Source: Planctomycetota bacterium
GTDB taxonomy: Bacteria; Planctomycetota; B15-G4
DNA length: 64,000 bases
Assembly: GCA_021604805.1 (NCBI GenBank)
Contig: BQJR01000003.1
Span: forward strand, 496,001 to 560,000
Reading direction: 5' to 3'
The stretch's first letter is position 1. Each line of letters opens with the position of its first letter. Of this stretch, positions 21,107 to 29,744 are shown one piece after another. Below the pieces are notes generated by a model. It was not told the DNA's origin and did not search any database. It saw only the letters and a program-made list of their open reading frames with translations. The translations under genes and the position numbers were made by a program.

Positions 21107-21112
21107 TAGACT
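21107..21112 (+). promoter_or_regulatory. -10 element upstream of the N-terminal-SPASM radical SAM gene
   Basis: TAGACT (preceded by GA) about 57 nt before the ATG at 21169. It matches the TAGNNT elements seen elsewhere in the window. The -35 is weak. Confidence 0.35.
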
Positions 21113-21168
21113 GCCCTCTCTCCCGCCCGCGCGCTCACCGCGCCCTCAACACCACCCGCCCCGCCCGC

Positions 21169-22197
21169 ATGACCGACTCCACCGACACCGACCGCCAGAT
21201 CGCCACCTGGGTGCGCGCCGACGAGAGTCGGCCGTTCTGCACGCGTCCGTGGAAGCAGATCGCCGTGCTCAGCGACGGCACCGCCGTGTGCGCCTGCATC
21301 GACGCCGAGAAGACGAACCCGCTGGGCGACTTCAACACGCAGAGCCTCGACGAGATCTGGAACGGCAAGGGCTACGCCGGCCTGCGCACCGCGATCGCCA
21401 AGAACATCGACGCCGTGCCGATCTGTCGCGGCTGTCCGAACCGCGTGGCCGAACCTGCTCCGCCCGCAGACTTCACCACCGGCCTCGAGAAGCCGCGCGT
21501 GTTGTTCCTCGAGAGCACCGCGCTCTGCAACCTGGCCTGCCCCGGCTGCAACCGCCAGGGCATCGAGGGCGGACGCACCGCCACGTCGATGGACTTCGAG
21601 CTCTACAAGAAGGTGATCGACGAGCTCTCGCCCGACCTGAAGTACATGGAGTTCCACATCGGCGGTGAGAACTACATGCACAAGCGCGCGCACGACATGG
21701 TGCGCTACTGCAAAGACAAGAACCCGAACAGCTTCGTGCTCTCGAGCACCAACGGGCACTTCTTCCACACCGACGAACGCGTGGAGCAGCTGCTCGACAG
21801 CGGCATCGACGCGCTGATCATCTCGGTGGACGGCGCGCGTCAAGAGAGTTACGAGCGCTACCGCGTGAACGGCAACATCGAGCGCGTGTTCGACGGCGTG
21901 CGTCGCATCCGCGCCGCTCGAGATGCGCGCGGCCTCGCGCACCCGCTGCTCATCTGGCGCTACATCCTCTTCGACTGGAACGACAGCCCCGAAGAGATGA
22001 ACGAAGCCCGCGCGCTCGCGCCGCAGATCGGCTTCGACCACCTCGCCTGGCACCTGAACGGCGTGGGTGATCAAGTGGAGAGCACGCGCTACCACGTGGG
22101 TTCGCCGCACCTGGGCGAGATCGAGCACGAACTCTGGGACACGCTCCCCGGCCGCCTGCCGATCGACTTCGACCTCGGGTTCAGCGACTACCGCTGA
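21169..22197 (+). CDS. Radical SAM protein with N-terminal SPASM-like cysteine region
   Basis: A 342-residue radical SAM protein of unusual order. Residues 20-95 contain C24, C41, C43, C86 and C89 in a SPASM/twitch-like context (a DGTAVCACID strand, GDFNTQSLDEIWNG, then CRGCPN). This region precedes the SAM core, whose motif is C120-NLA-C124-PG-C127. In ordinary SPASM enzymes that domain is C-terminal. The core is followed by GGENYMHK and a typical barrel ending without a further cysteine cluster. The substrate is unknown. The ATG at 21169 is preferred over in-frame upstream codons, which fall in Pro-rich non-conserved sequence after the -10 box. Confidence 0.8.
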   Translation: MTDSTDTDRQIATWVRADESRPFCTRPWKQIAVLSDGTAVCACIDAEKTNPLGDFNTQSLDEIWNGKGYAGLRTAIAKNIDAVPICRGCPNRVAEPAPPADFTTGLEKPRVLFLESTALCNLACPGCNRQGIEGGRTATSMDFELYKKVIDELSPDLKYMEFHIGGENYMHKRAHDMVRYCKDKNPNSFVLSSTNGHFFHTDERVEQLLDSGIDALIISVDGARQESYERYRVNGNIERVFDGVRRIRAARDARGLAHPLLIWRYILFDWNDSPEEMNEARALAPQIGFDHLAWHLNGVGDQVESTRYHVGSPHLGEIEHELWDTLPGRLPIDFDLGFSDYR

Positions 22198-22203
22198 GGT
22201 CCG

Positions 22204-22226
22204 CCGAGCACGGCGCACGCGCTCGG
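22204..22226. terminator. Possible bidirectional hairpin between convergent genes
   Basis: The inverted repeat CCGAGC/GCTCGG with an 11-nt loop lies just after the radical SAM stop codon, in the 102-nt gap to the convergent BtuF-like gene. It has no T-tract. Confidence 0.3.
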
Positions 22227-22299
22227 CCGTCGTGCCGACCAGCGCCCCGAGAGGCCGCCGCCCCAGCTCGCCGACCCAGCTCGATGGGGTCGCAGCGTG

Positions 22300-23103
22300 T
22301 CAGCCCAACGCGGCGAGGTAGGCGAAGGCCGCTTCCATGCGCGCGCCGTGCCAGGAGCACAACTCACCGTCCACGAAACGCGCGCGCTCGGCGAGCGGCC
22401 CCAGCTCGGCGCGGTGCGTCTCGGTGAAGTCGAAGGGTTCGCTGGAGAGCAACACGCGCTCGGGGTCGGCGGCCACGAGTTCGTCGAGCGTGACGCTGGG
22501 GTAGCGCTCGTCGTGCGCGGCGAACACGTTCACGCCGCCGACCTCGGCGAGCATGCGCGCGATGAAGGTGTCGTGGTTCACGGCCATCCATGGCGCATGC
22601 CAGATCAGGTAGGCGTAGCGGAAGCTGCGGCCCGCGCTGGCGGCGCGCGCGGCGCTGCGTGCTTCTTCGATGCGCACGGCGAGCGCCTCACCGGCGGCGG
22701 GCACGTGGCACACGCGCGCCATGTCGCGTAGGTCGTGGAGTGCGTCCGAGACCTCGCGCGGGAAGGCCACCCAGAGCGGCGCGATCGCTTCCAGCCGCGG
22801 CCACATCTCGGGCTTGTTCTCTTCGGCGTTGGCCACGATCAGGTCGGGCTGTAAGGCAGCGAGACGCTCCCACGCGAGCGCCTTCGTGCCGCCGACCTCG
22901 GGCAGCGCCTGCACCTCCGGCGCCGGATGCACGCAGTAGCGCGTGCGCCCGACGACACGCTCGCCGAGGCCCAGCGCGAAGAGCGTCTCCGTGCTGGACG
23001 GCACCAGCGACACGATGCGCTGCGGCGGGCGCGGCAACTCGAGCTGCACACCGCGCGCGTCGGTGGCACCGTGCGCAGGCCGCGCGTCGCCCGCGCGACT
23101 CAT
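22300..23103 (-). CDS. BtuF-like helical-backbone metal receptor, apparently cytoplasmic
   Basis: A 267-residue protein with the two-lobed ABC substrate-binding fold of the cobalamin/siderophore class: RIVSLVPSSTETLFALGL at the first strand, WERLAALQPDLIVAN in the hinge region and the closing LDELVAADPERVLLSS. It resembles cobalamin-binding BtuF-type proteins. No signal peptide is present: the N-terminus is polar (MSRAGDARPAHGATDARG), so it is probably not periplasmic unless the start is wrong. The ATG overlaps the TGA of the upstream sulfatase gene (ATGA). No permease or ATPase gene is adjacent, so a transport role is unproven. Confidence 0.75.
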   Translation of the reverse strand: MSRAGDARPAHGATDARGVQLELPRPPQRIVSLVPSSTETLFALGLGERVVGRTRYCVHPAPEVQALPEVGGTKALAWERLAALQPDLIVANAEENKPEMWPRLEAIAPLWVAFPREVSDALHDLRDMARVCHVPAAGEALAVRIEEARSAARAASAGRSFRYAYLIWHAPWMAVNHDTFIARMLAEVGGVNVFAAHDERYPSVTLDELVAADPERVLLSSEPFDFTETHRAELGPLAERARFVDGELCSWHGARMEAAFAYLAALG

Positions 23104-25631
23104 TGATCGCCGCAGTCGACCCCGGCGAGGTAGCCGAGCGCCTGCATGCGTTCGCGTTCCGCGCGCGGCACCGAACAGGGATCGCCCCCACCGTCGCGCG
23201 GCAAGACCAAGTTCGTGAACTCGTGGAACCAGGTGAGACGCTCGCGTAAGCGTTGCACGTCGTCGGGGCGCTCGGCGGCGAGGTCGTGCGTCTCTTCGGG
23301 ATCCGAGTGCACGTCGTAGAGCCGCACGCGCTCGGGTTCGAAGGCCTCGCGGTCGTACTCGAGCTCCACGTGCAACTTGAGTTCGCCCTCGCGCACAGCG
23401 CTGGTGCGCAACTGAAAGGTGTCGAGCTCGATGAACAAACCGTCGCGACGGGGCGGCGCGCTGCTCGTGCGCCAACGCTCGGTGGCCAGCGACATGCGCG
23501 GATCGACGGGCAGGCCGCACAGCTCCAGGATCCACGGCGCCAAGTCGGCCAAGCTCACCGGATCCTGGATGACTTGTGCGCTGCGTTCGGCGCGCGGGCC
23601 GGGCAGTCGCACGATGAGGGGCACGCGCGTGTTCGCGTTGTTGAGCGTCTCGCCGTGACCGAAGAAACCGTGCTCGCCGAACTCCTCGCCGTGGTCGGAG
23701 GTCACGATCACGAGCGTGTCTTCGTCGAGTTCGAGCGCTTCGAGAGCAGCGAGCAGCGTCCCCACGAACTCGTCGGCCATCCCGATGGTGGCGTCGTAGT
23801 AGGGCAGGTAGTCGTCGCGCACTTCGGCGAGCAACGCGTGCTCCCCCTTGTTGAAGGCCGAGCGGTGCTTGTGATCGAAGGGGCGCTGACGACGCTCGGG
23901 CCCGGTCAGCAAGTCGAAGCGCTCGAGCCAGGCTTCGCTGGGCGCGAAGTTGTGCGCGATGTAGGTGTGCACGAAGGCGAAGAAGGGCGGGCCGTCCACG
24001 CGTGTCCCGAGCCAGTCCACGATGGAGTCAGCACCGTAGCGACGCAGCAGTGGCTTGGGGATCGGTTCGCGCCCGGACTTGTCGGTGGCCAGCAGCATGT
24101 CGCCGCGCAGGGTGTCGTAGGGCCAGACCGGGTCGTTCTCGCTGTAACGATCGAAGCCCGCGCCGAAGCCGTAGTGCGTGCCGACATAGCCGCCGGCCGT
24201 GAAGCCTGCGGTGGTCCAACCCGCGGCGGCGAGCTGCGCGGCGAGCAGGGGCGAGTGCGCGGCGTCGATGCTGTCGGTGATGTCCACGGCGCCGTGCTCA
24301 GCCGGGTACTGCCCCGTGAGCATCGACGCGTGACTCGGCAAGGTGTAGCTGCTCGTACTGCTGGCCTGGCTGAAGCGGTGACCTTCGGCGGCCAAGGCGT
24401 CGAGGTGCGTGCTCACGCGCGGGTCGCCGCCGTAGCTGCCGAGCCGATCGGGGCGCAGCGTGTCGAGGCTGATCAGCAAGACATTGGGACGCGCCGCATC
24501 CTGCTCGGGCGGCAGTGACACCGTGGGATGTGCGAGCATCACGACCGGCGCGGCCGCGTCGAGCCCGTCGGCGCGCACGCTCAACCGCAGCGGGCCGTGG
24601 GGCGAAGCCGGCAAGAGGAGCTGACGGTCGTGCCACGCCGGTGACTCGGCGGAGTCGGGGGCGCGCAGTGTCTCGTCGAGCAAGAGCTCAGAGTCTCGAG
24701 TGGCGACGTCGAGCTCGGCGACCGGCGCGCGTGCCGTCACGCGCAGCTGCACGCCTTGCGAGCCCGCGCCCCACGGTGGCAAGCCCCACGCGAACTCGAA
24801 GCGGCGCGCGCTGTCGTGCGCCGGCAAGTCCCAGGTCAGTGTCGCGCCCGGCGCGAGCAGCAGGCCTTCGCGGCGATCACGGTCGAGGCTCAGCGCCACG
24901 CCGTCGTCGAGCGTCTCGAGATCGGGCAGCCCTCCGCCGGCCGCGAGGTGCGCCGCCATCGACACCTGCTCCACACGCAAGGACTCCACCACGAAGGGGC
25001 GTCGCGCATACTGGACCGGCGCGAGCAACATGACTTGCAACTCGCGCGTGCTCGCGTCGACCACGAAACGCGTCTCGCACTCGAGCAGGCCGTCGCCGAG
25101 CTCACCGTGCAACACGTGCACGCGGCTGCGCGACGGATCGAGCAAGGCACTCACATCCTTGGGGCCATGAGTGCGGGCAGGGTCGAAGGCGTCGCGCCGC
25201 TCCACGAGCGCGGCCAAGTCGATCGGCGCGGCGAGCGCGCGCGGCGCCGTGGGCCGCACACGCAAGCGCACGCGCAAAGCGCTGCCGGGTTCCACGGCGA
25301 GCACGTGCGTGCGTCCGATGCTGGCGCCGCCGGTGAGTTCGAGTTCACCCTCGAGCGCGGCGGCGGCTTCGAAACTCACGTTGCCTTCAGGGGTGAAGGC
25401 ACCGCGCCACCAGGCTTGGCTGCCGTCGAAACGCGCCTCGAAGAGCAGCTGCGGCGGCGCGCTGCCCTCCACGGGCATGCTGCGCTCGGGCGAGGTGTCG
25501 CGCCACAAACGTGTGAGCGGCGCCGCGACCTCAGGCGGGCTCTCCGCGGTGGGCTCAGCGGGAGCGTCTCCGCAAGCTGGGAGCAACGCGCACAAGATCA
25601 CGAGCGCGACGACAGCGTGCGCGCGACTCAT
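23100..25631 (-). CDS. Sulfatase-fold lipoprotein (alkaline phosphatase superfamily) with Thr nucleophile
   Basis: An 843-residue lipoprotein with signal ALVILCALLPAC-GD. About 400 residues of beta-sandwich-like sequence precede the catalytic domain, which begins NVLLISLDTLRPDRLGSYG. The nucleophile region reads T430-LPSHASMLTG, where formylglycine sulfatases have Cys or Ser. A metal-binding TSDHGEEFGEHG follows, and the C-terminus contains ERMQALGYLAG. Sulfoester, phosphodiester or phosphotransfer chemistry is possible. It is coupled by ATGA to the upstream YfhO-like gene and to the downstream BtuF-like gene. The start at 25631 gives the lipobox; the open frame upstream shadows the neighbouring gene. 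Confidence 0.85.
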   Translation of the reverse strand: MSRAHAVVALVILCALLPACGDAPAEPTAESPPEVAAPLTRLWRDTSPERSMPVEGSAPPQLLFEARFDGSQAWWRGAFTPEGNVSFEAAAALEGELELTGGASIGRTHVLAVEPGSALRVRLRVRPTAPRALAAPIDLAALVERRDAFDPARTHGPKDVSALLDPSRSRVHVLHGELGDGLLECETRFVVDASTRELQVMLLAPVQYARRPFVVESLRVEQVSMAAHLAAGGGLPDLETLDDGVALSLDRDRREGLLLAPGATLTWDLPAHDSARRFEFAWGLPPWGAGSQGVQLRVTARAPVAELDVATRDSELLLDETLRAPDSAESPAWHDRQLLLPASPHGPLRLSVRADGLDAAAPVVMLAHPTVSLPPEQDAARPNVLLISLDTLRPDRLGSYGGDPRVSTHLDALAAEGHRFSQASSTSSYTLPSHASMLTGQYPAEHGAVDITDSIDAAHSPLLAAQLAAAGWTTAGFTAGGYVGTHYGFGAGFDRYSENDPVWPYDTLRGDMLLATDKSGREPIPKPLLRRYGADSIVDWLGTRVDGPPFFAFVHTYIAHNFAPSEAWLERFDLLTGPERRQRPFDHKHRSAFNKGEHALLAEVRDDYLPYYDATIGMADEFVGTLLAALEALELDEDTLVIVTSDHGEEFGEHGFFGHGETLNNANTRVPLIVRLPGPRAERSAQVIQDPVSLADLAPWILELCGLPVDPRMSLATERWRTSSAPPRRDGLFIELDTFQLRTSAVREGELKLHVELEYDREAFEPERVRLYDVHSDPEETHDLAAERPDDVQRLRERLTWFHEFTNLVLPRDGGGDPCSVPRAERERMQALGYLAGVDCGDQ

Positions 25632-28348
25632 GGCTCGGGGAACTCCACGCCGCGCCCGAACAGACCGCGCCAGGCGAACAGCGCGAAGAGCAACAGCGCC
25701 GCGACGCCGATCCACAGGCCCAGCCCGGGGCTCGTGGGGTTGAAGCGCAAGCGCACGCGACCGCCTTCGCCCGCGGGCAGCGGCACGCCGATCAGCGCGT
25801 GGTCGGCGGCCACCACCGGCAGGTCGCGCTCTTCGAGCTGCGCGCTCCAACCGCCGTGGAAGGTCTCGGCCACGACCAGCAAGCCCGCTTCGCCGGGGCC
25901 GACCTCGAGCACGAGATGTCCGGGCGAGGACTCGAGCCACTCCAAGTCGCGTTGCGGGAGCAACCCGCCGGGCGACGACGTGGGCAGGCCTTCGAGCGGC
26001 GCGTTCACGTAGGCCACGGCGTCGGGATCGAAGTCGGGAGCGGCGAGCGCGTCGAGGCGCGCGTCGTCCTGAGCCTCGACGCGCACGCTCGGCACCACCC
26101 GCGCGCGACGTGCCGGCTCGAGCGGCGTGAGCAGACGCACGCCCCCCACGACCTCGCGCTCTTCCCACCTTTCGCTCACGACCTCGGGGTCCTCGCAGAG
26201 CACCACGTCGACACCGAGTAGGTCGAGCAGTGGCGCGTCGAGCTGCGCCGCGCTGCTGAGCCCGCCGAGGCGCGAACCCGAGAGGCGCGCGCCGGGCGCC
26301 AAGCGGTCGACCAACTCGGCCACGCGTCGCGGGACCATCGGCGCGTAGGCGCTCACGTCGGACAAGCCGAAGAGCCCCGCGAAGTTAGGGCGCAACCACG
26401 CCGCGTCGTCTCCCAGACGTACGAAGCGCGTGGGCACGCCTTCGCTGGAGCTCGCCGCGCGCAGTGCAGCCGCGAGCGGCGGCACATGGAGCTTGCCGAT
26501 CGAGGCGGGCTCCGGCGACACGAGTTCGTTGCGCACGGGTCGCAGCATCGGGCGCGCCTCGAGCAGCAGCTGCACGAGCAACAACACGACCAGCAGTGCG
26601 GGCAGACGTTCGGCGCTCGTGACCCAGCCGCGTTCGTCGTCGGCGGCGCGCGGACGGAAGAGCAGCACCGCGGCGAGCCCCATCAGGCAAGCCAACAAGG
26701 CGCCGTCGAAAGCATCCTCGGCAGCCACGATGAAGTTGCGCGACGGGATCAATTCGCTCACGACCTCGGCCGTGATCCCCGGCTGCCCGGACTGCGTGGC
26801 CAGATTGCGCGCCCACACGCCGAGGTCGCCTTGCTCGGCGGTCGCCGGCACGCTCGTGAGCAACACGAGCGCCCAGCCCGTGAGCAACAACGCGCCGACC
26901 CAGCACAAGATCGCCACGCGCAAGCGCGCCTGGCGCAACATGTCGAGACCACCCGCGGCGAGCACGGCCAGAGCGAAACTGCTCAGCAGCAGCAGGCGAC
27001 GCGGGCTCCCGAACCGCAGCGGCGGCAACACGCTCGCGCCCACGCGCAGCGCCGTGGGCCACAACAACAAGGCCAGCACGAGCAGCAGCAGCAGCGACCA
27101 GGTGCGCGTCATCCAGTGCCGCCCGAAGAGCAGCGCCGCGCAGGCGAGCAGCAGACCGATCACGCCGATGCCCATGGAGGTCTCGGCGCGGTTCAACGAC
27201 ACCGGCTGACGTGCTTGCTTCAAGGATCCCAAGGCCAGCGGGTGCGGCCCCGTGAGCCGCGAGCTCGCGAAGTAGTCGGGCACGAGAAGGTGGTTGAGCA
27301 GCGGCGCTTCGAGATGCTCTGCCACGATCGCGTCGAGGTCTTGTCCGGCGCGATCCGACTCGTTGGACAGGTAGTCGAGGGTGGGCAGCAGCTGCGGCGC
27401 GGCGAGCAGCATGCCGAAACCGAAGGCGAGCAGCGCGCGCAGGAAGTGCGTGTGAGCGCGGGGCAGCTCACGTGGGCCGCGCAGCGTGAAGCGACGGTCT
27501 TCACCGCGCACGTGGGACAGCACACCGGGAGCGTTGTCGGGTGCCGTGGACCCGTGACCCACGTCGCGGCGCTCGACACCACGACGCTCCGACTGCCGCC
27601 GCTCGTTGCGCTCGCGCTGACTACGCCAGAACCAACGCGCCAGCTCCACGAAGCCCGCCGCGCTGAGCACCAAGAGCGCCACCTGCGGGAAACCCGCAAG
27701 CAAGGTGAGCGCCGTACCGCCAGCCGCCAGCCCGTAGGCGAAGCGCGGCTTGCCGCGCGCCGCACGCTCGAGCCCGAGCAGGATCCAAGGCAACCACACG
27801 GCCGCGCCGATCGCCGGGAAGGACTGCGCGCGGGCCGTCATCCAGGCGGAGAACCCGAAGGCGATGGCGCCGAAGAGCGCGGCCATCGGTGTGCGTCCGA
27901 TCGCACGCAGGTAGAGCAGCGTGCCGCCGGCCGCGAGCAACAAGTGCAAGCTCACGAGCAGGCCGAGCCCGCGCAACCCGAAGAGCAGCGGCAACCAAGC
28001 CGGCGGGTAATACACGGCGTAGTGCACCTGGTCGAGGTGCGGCAGGCCGAGCGCCTGGCTGGGATCCCAGAGCGGCAACTCACCGCGCGCGAAGGCCCGC
28101 GAAGTGGTCGCGAGGCCGGGGATGAGCAGGTGCAGCACGTCGCTCATGGTGTAGTTGGGCGACGGGTGCTGACGCAGCGTGGCGTCGTCGGCGCCCTCCG
28201 ACCAAGCGGGGAAGTCGCCGGGTGCCAAGGGCAGCAGCGACTGCCCGGGCAGCCAGCCCTCGAAGCTGAGCAAGAAGACGGCCAGGCCCAGAACGAGCCA
28301 GGAAGCAAGCAGTCCGGAACGCGGCAAGGGAAGCGGTCTCCGCGACAA
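25628..28348 (-). CDS. YfhO-like large membrane protein
   Basis: About 906 residues, with at least twelve hydrophobic segments and a C-terminal extracytoplasmic beta-domain ending in one more membrane helix (GLGLWIGVAALLLFALFAW). The pattern LLPLAPGDFPAWSEG ... PLWDPSQALGLPHLDQVHYAVYYPPAWLP is that of YfhO-type proteins, implicated in lipoteichoic acid or membrane glycan glycosylation. The start is uncertain: no ATG or GTG lies near the beginning of homology, and the TTG at 28348, 15 codons before the first membrane helix, is my choice. The stop overlaps the sulfatase ATG. A GT-C type transferase is the likeliest role. Confidence 0.75.
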   Translation of the reverse strand: MSRRPLPLPRSGLLASWLVLGLAVFLLSFEGWLPGQSLLPLAPGDFPAWSEGADDATLRQHPSPNYTMSDVLHLLIPGLATTSRAFARGELPLWDPSQALGLPHLDQVHYAVYYPPAWLPLLFGLRGLGLLVSLHLLLAAGGTLLYLRAIGRTPMAALFGAIAFGFSAWMTARAQSFPAIGAAVWLPWILLGLERAARGKPRFAYGLAAGGTALTLLAGFPQVALLVLSAAGFVELARWFWRSQRERNERRQSERRGVERRDVGHGSTAPDNAPGVLSHVRGEDRRFTLRGPRELPRAHTHFLRALLAFGFGMLLAAPQLLPTLDYLSNESDRAGQDLDAIVAEHLEAPLLNHLLVPDYFASSRLTGPHPLALGSLKQARQPVSLNRAETSMGIGVIGLLLACAALLFGRHWMTRTWSLLLLLVLALLLWPTALRVGASVLPPLRFGSPRRLLLLSSFALAVLAAGGLDMLRQARLRVAILCWVGALLLTGWALVLLTSVPATAEQGDLGVWARNLATQSGQPGITAEVVSELIPSRNFIVAAEDAFDGALLACLMGLAAVLLFRPRAADDERGWVTSAERLPALLVVLLLVQLLLEARPMLRPVRNELVSPEPASIGKLHVPPLAAALRAASSSEGVPTRFVRLGDDAAWLRPNFAGLFGLSDVSAYAPMVPRRVAELVDRLAPGARLSGSRLGGLSSAAQLDAPLLDLLGVDVVLCEDPEVVSERWEEREVVGGVRLLTPLEPARRARVVPSVRVEAQDDARLDALAAPDFDPDAVAYVNAPLEGLPTSSPGGLLPQRDLEWLESSPGHLVLEVGPGEAGLLVVAETFHGGWSAQLEERDLPVVAADHALIGVPLPAGEGGRVRLRFNPTSPGLGLWIGVAALLLFALFAWRGLFGRGVEFPEP

Positions 28349-28410
28349 TCGATCGGGCGCACGCGCGCCGGGACACCCTATCTTCTCTTTCGAGCGGCTG
28401 CAGATCCCTC

Positions 28411-28416
28411 TAGAAT
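28411..28416 (+). promoter_or_regulatory. -10 element upstream of the methyltransferase gene
   Basis: TAGAAT in the 158-nt gap between the divergent YfhO-like and methyltransferase genes. The leader would be about 85 nt. An ATG at 28434 opens a frame that only shadows the methyltransferase. Confidence 0.4.
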
Positions 28417-28506
28417 CCTGAGCCGCTTCGCCGATGACTGAGAGCCGCGCCGCCGCGCCGTCGCATCCCCCGCCGCATCCCCCCACCGTCCAGGGCTTCC
28501 CGCTCC

Positions 28507-29277
28507 ATGGAAGACGCCGTCTATCAGGAGTTCCTGGAGCTCGAGGCGGATCACTGGTGGTTCCGCGGCCGCCGCGCGATCTTCATTTCGCTGCTGGATC
28601 GCTTCGTCGGGCGACGCAGCAACAGCGATCGGCTGCTGCTCGACCTGGGCTGCGGCGTGGGCGGCATGCTCGGGCCGATGGCCGAGTACGGCAAGGCGCT
28701 CGGCACCGACGTGACCTTCAAGGGGCTCGAACACTGCGCGGCGCGCGGCTTCCCCGGCTTGCTCGCGAGCCACGGCACGCACGCGCCCTTCCTCGACGAC
28801 AGCCTCGACTGCATCACCGCCTTCGACGCCATCGAGCACATCGACGACGACGTGGGCGCGTTGCGCGAGATGCACCGCGCGCTGAAACCCGGCGGCGTGA
28901 TGATCGCGTCCTGCCCGGCTTACCAGTTCCTCTACGCGAACCAGGATCGCATCACGCATCATTTCCGGCGCTACACGCGCGGGGAACTCATGCGCAAGGC
29001 GCGCTCGGTGGGCTTCGAGGTCGAGCAGTCGAGCTACATCAACTTCTGGCTCTTCCCGGTGATCTTGCCGGCGGTGCTGCTGATCAAGTTGAAGGAAGCG
29101 ATCAAGAAGCCCGACGACGCCACCGCCGGCAGCAACGTGGGCATCGGCATCCCGAACTGGGCCAACGCGATGCTGGCCGGGATCTTCAGCAGCGAGGCCA
29201 AGGTGCTGAAGCTCTTGAGCTCGCCGCTGGGCCACTCGGTCGTGATCGTGGCGCGCAAGCCCGGGGTGACGAGCTAA
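28507..29277 (+). CDS. Class I SAM-dependent methyltransferase
   Basis: A 256-residue methyltransferase of the UbiE/Methyltransf_11 type. Motif I is LLDLGCGVGGM (residues about 40-50), and the DAIEHIDDD region is the motif around the acidic post-I loop. The C-terminal half has a hydrophobic segment (FWLFPVILPAVLLIKL) typical of members that act on membrane-bound or lipid substrates. Proteins with the EFLELEADHWWFRGRR beginning are common in planctomycetes and glycan clusters. The acceptor is unknown. It is separated by 37 nt from the convergent LysW-like gene. Confidence 0.85.
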   Translation: MEDAVYQEFLELEADHWWFRGRRAIFISLLDRFVGRRSNSDRLLLDLGCGVGGMLGPMAEYGKALGTDVTFKGLEHCAARGFPGLLASHGTHAPFLDDSLDCITAFDAIEHIDDDVGALREMHRALKPGGVMIASCPAYQFLYANQDRITHHFRRYTRGELMRKARSVGFEVEQSSYINFWLFPVILPAVLLIKLKEAIKKPDDATAGSNVGIGIPNWANAMLAGIFSSEAKVLKLLSSPLGHSVVIVARKPGVTS

Positions 29278-29314
29278 GCGCGGGCGGGTTCAGCGCGGGT
29301 GCACGCCGCGACGA

Positions 29315-29518
29315 CTACTCTTCTTCGTCCCAGCCGCGCGACTCGATCGAGCCGCCGTCGTCGTCGTCATCCTCCACGAGTTCGAGCCGCTCCAGTTCGA
29401 GCGGTTCGAGCGTGAGGATCTCGAACTCGGCGTCGCACTCCATGCAGATCAGGATCTGGCCTTCCTCGGCATCCGGATCCAGGTCGTTCTCGATCAAGCA
29501 CTCGGAACACTCCCACAT
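29315..29518 (-). CDS. LysW-like zinc-ribbon amino-group carrier protein
   Basis: A 67-residue very acidic protein. An N-terminal zinc ribbon has C4, C7, C25 and C28, followed by DAEFEILTLEPLELE, which matches the LysW/ArgW consensus. The C-terminus is GWDEEE; LysW proteins end in EDWGE-like sequence, and the terminal glutamate gamma-carboxyl is where the amino acid substrate is attached. Here the final residue is also Glu. LysW carries alpha-aminoadipate or glutamate in lysine/arginine synthesis and, in actinobacteria, in natural-product pathways. No LysX-type ATP-grasp gene lies in the window. The ATG has GGAG 7 nt upstream. Confidence 0.7.
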   Translation of the reverse strand: MWECSECLIENDLDPDAEEGQILICMECDAEFEILTLEPLELERLELVEDDDDDGGSIESRGWDEEE

Positions 29519-29584
29519 CGCAGCTCTCCAGCTCTGGCGTGATGTCCGCGTCGGGCGCGGCCTCACGGCGCCCTGCAGAGGGAC

Positions 29585-29613
29585 AATGCACCACCGAGTG
29601 CGGAGCTTGTCAA
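29585..29613 (-). promoter_or_regulatory. Promoter of the LysW-like gene
   Basis: On the minus strand there is a perfect TTGACA (29613-29608), a 17-nt spacer and TGCATT (29590-29585). It would give a leader of about 60 nt. Confidence 0.45.
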
Positions 29614-29703
29614 CGAGCTGGCCCGTGCGGCACCAGACTTCGTGAGACGGACGGCGCGCCGCCCGTCCGCTCGTCCTGACACACCACCGGCGGCGACAGG
29701 TGG

Positions 29704-29709
29704 TATCTT
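29704..29709 (+). promoter_or_regulatory. Possible -10 element of the B12 radical SAM gene
   Basis: TATCTT about 35 nt before the GTG at 29745. It shares the 226-nt divergent gap with the LysW-like promoter. Confidence 0.3.
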
Positions 29710-29744
29710 TTGAGGCCTCTCTCCCCCCAAGTGCCCGATCCATC

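Noticed and set aside
19510..22218. Open minus-strand frame of 902 codons across the Nramp-like and radical SAM genes
   Set aside because: It is a GC-rich antisense shadow: low-complexity Ala/Arg/Glu/His content, no domain, and it covers two clear genes and a hairpin on the plus strand.
26486..28441. 651-codon plus-strand frame opposite the YfhO-like gene
   Set aside because: Composition rich in Arg, Gln, Glu and His, typical of antisense frames at high GC. The minus strand encodes a convincing membrane protein.
28434..29645. ATG closer to the TAGAAT box than the methyltransferase start
   Set aside because: The frame is different from the methyltransferase and encodes Arg/His/Ala-rich shadow sequence.
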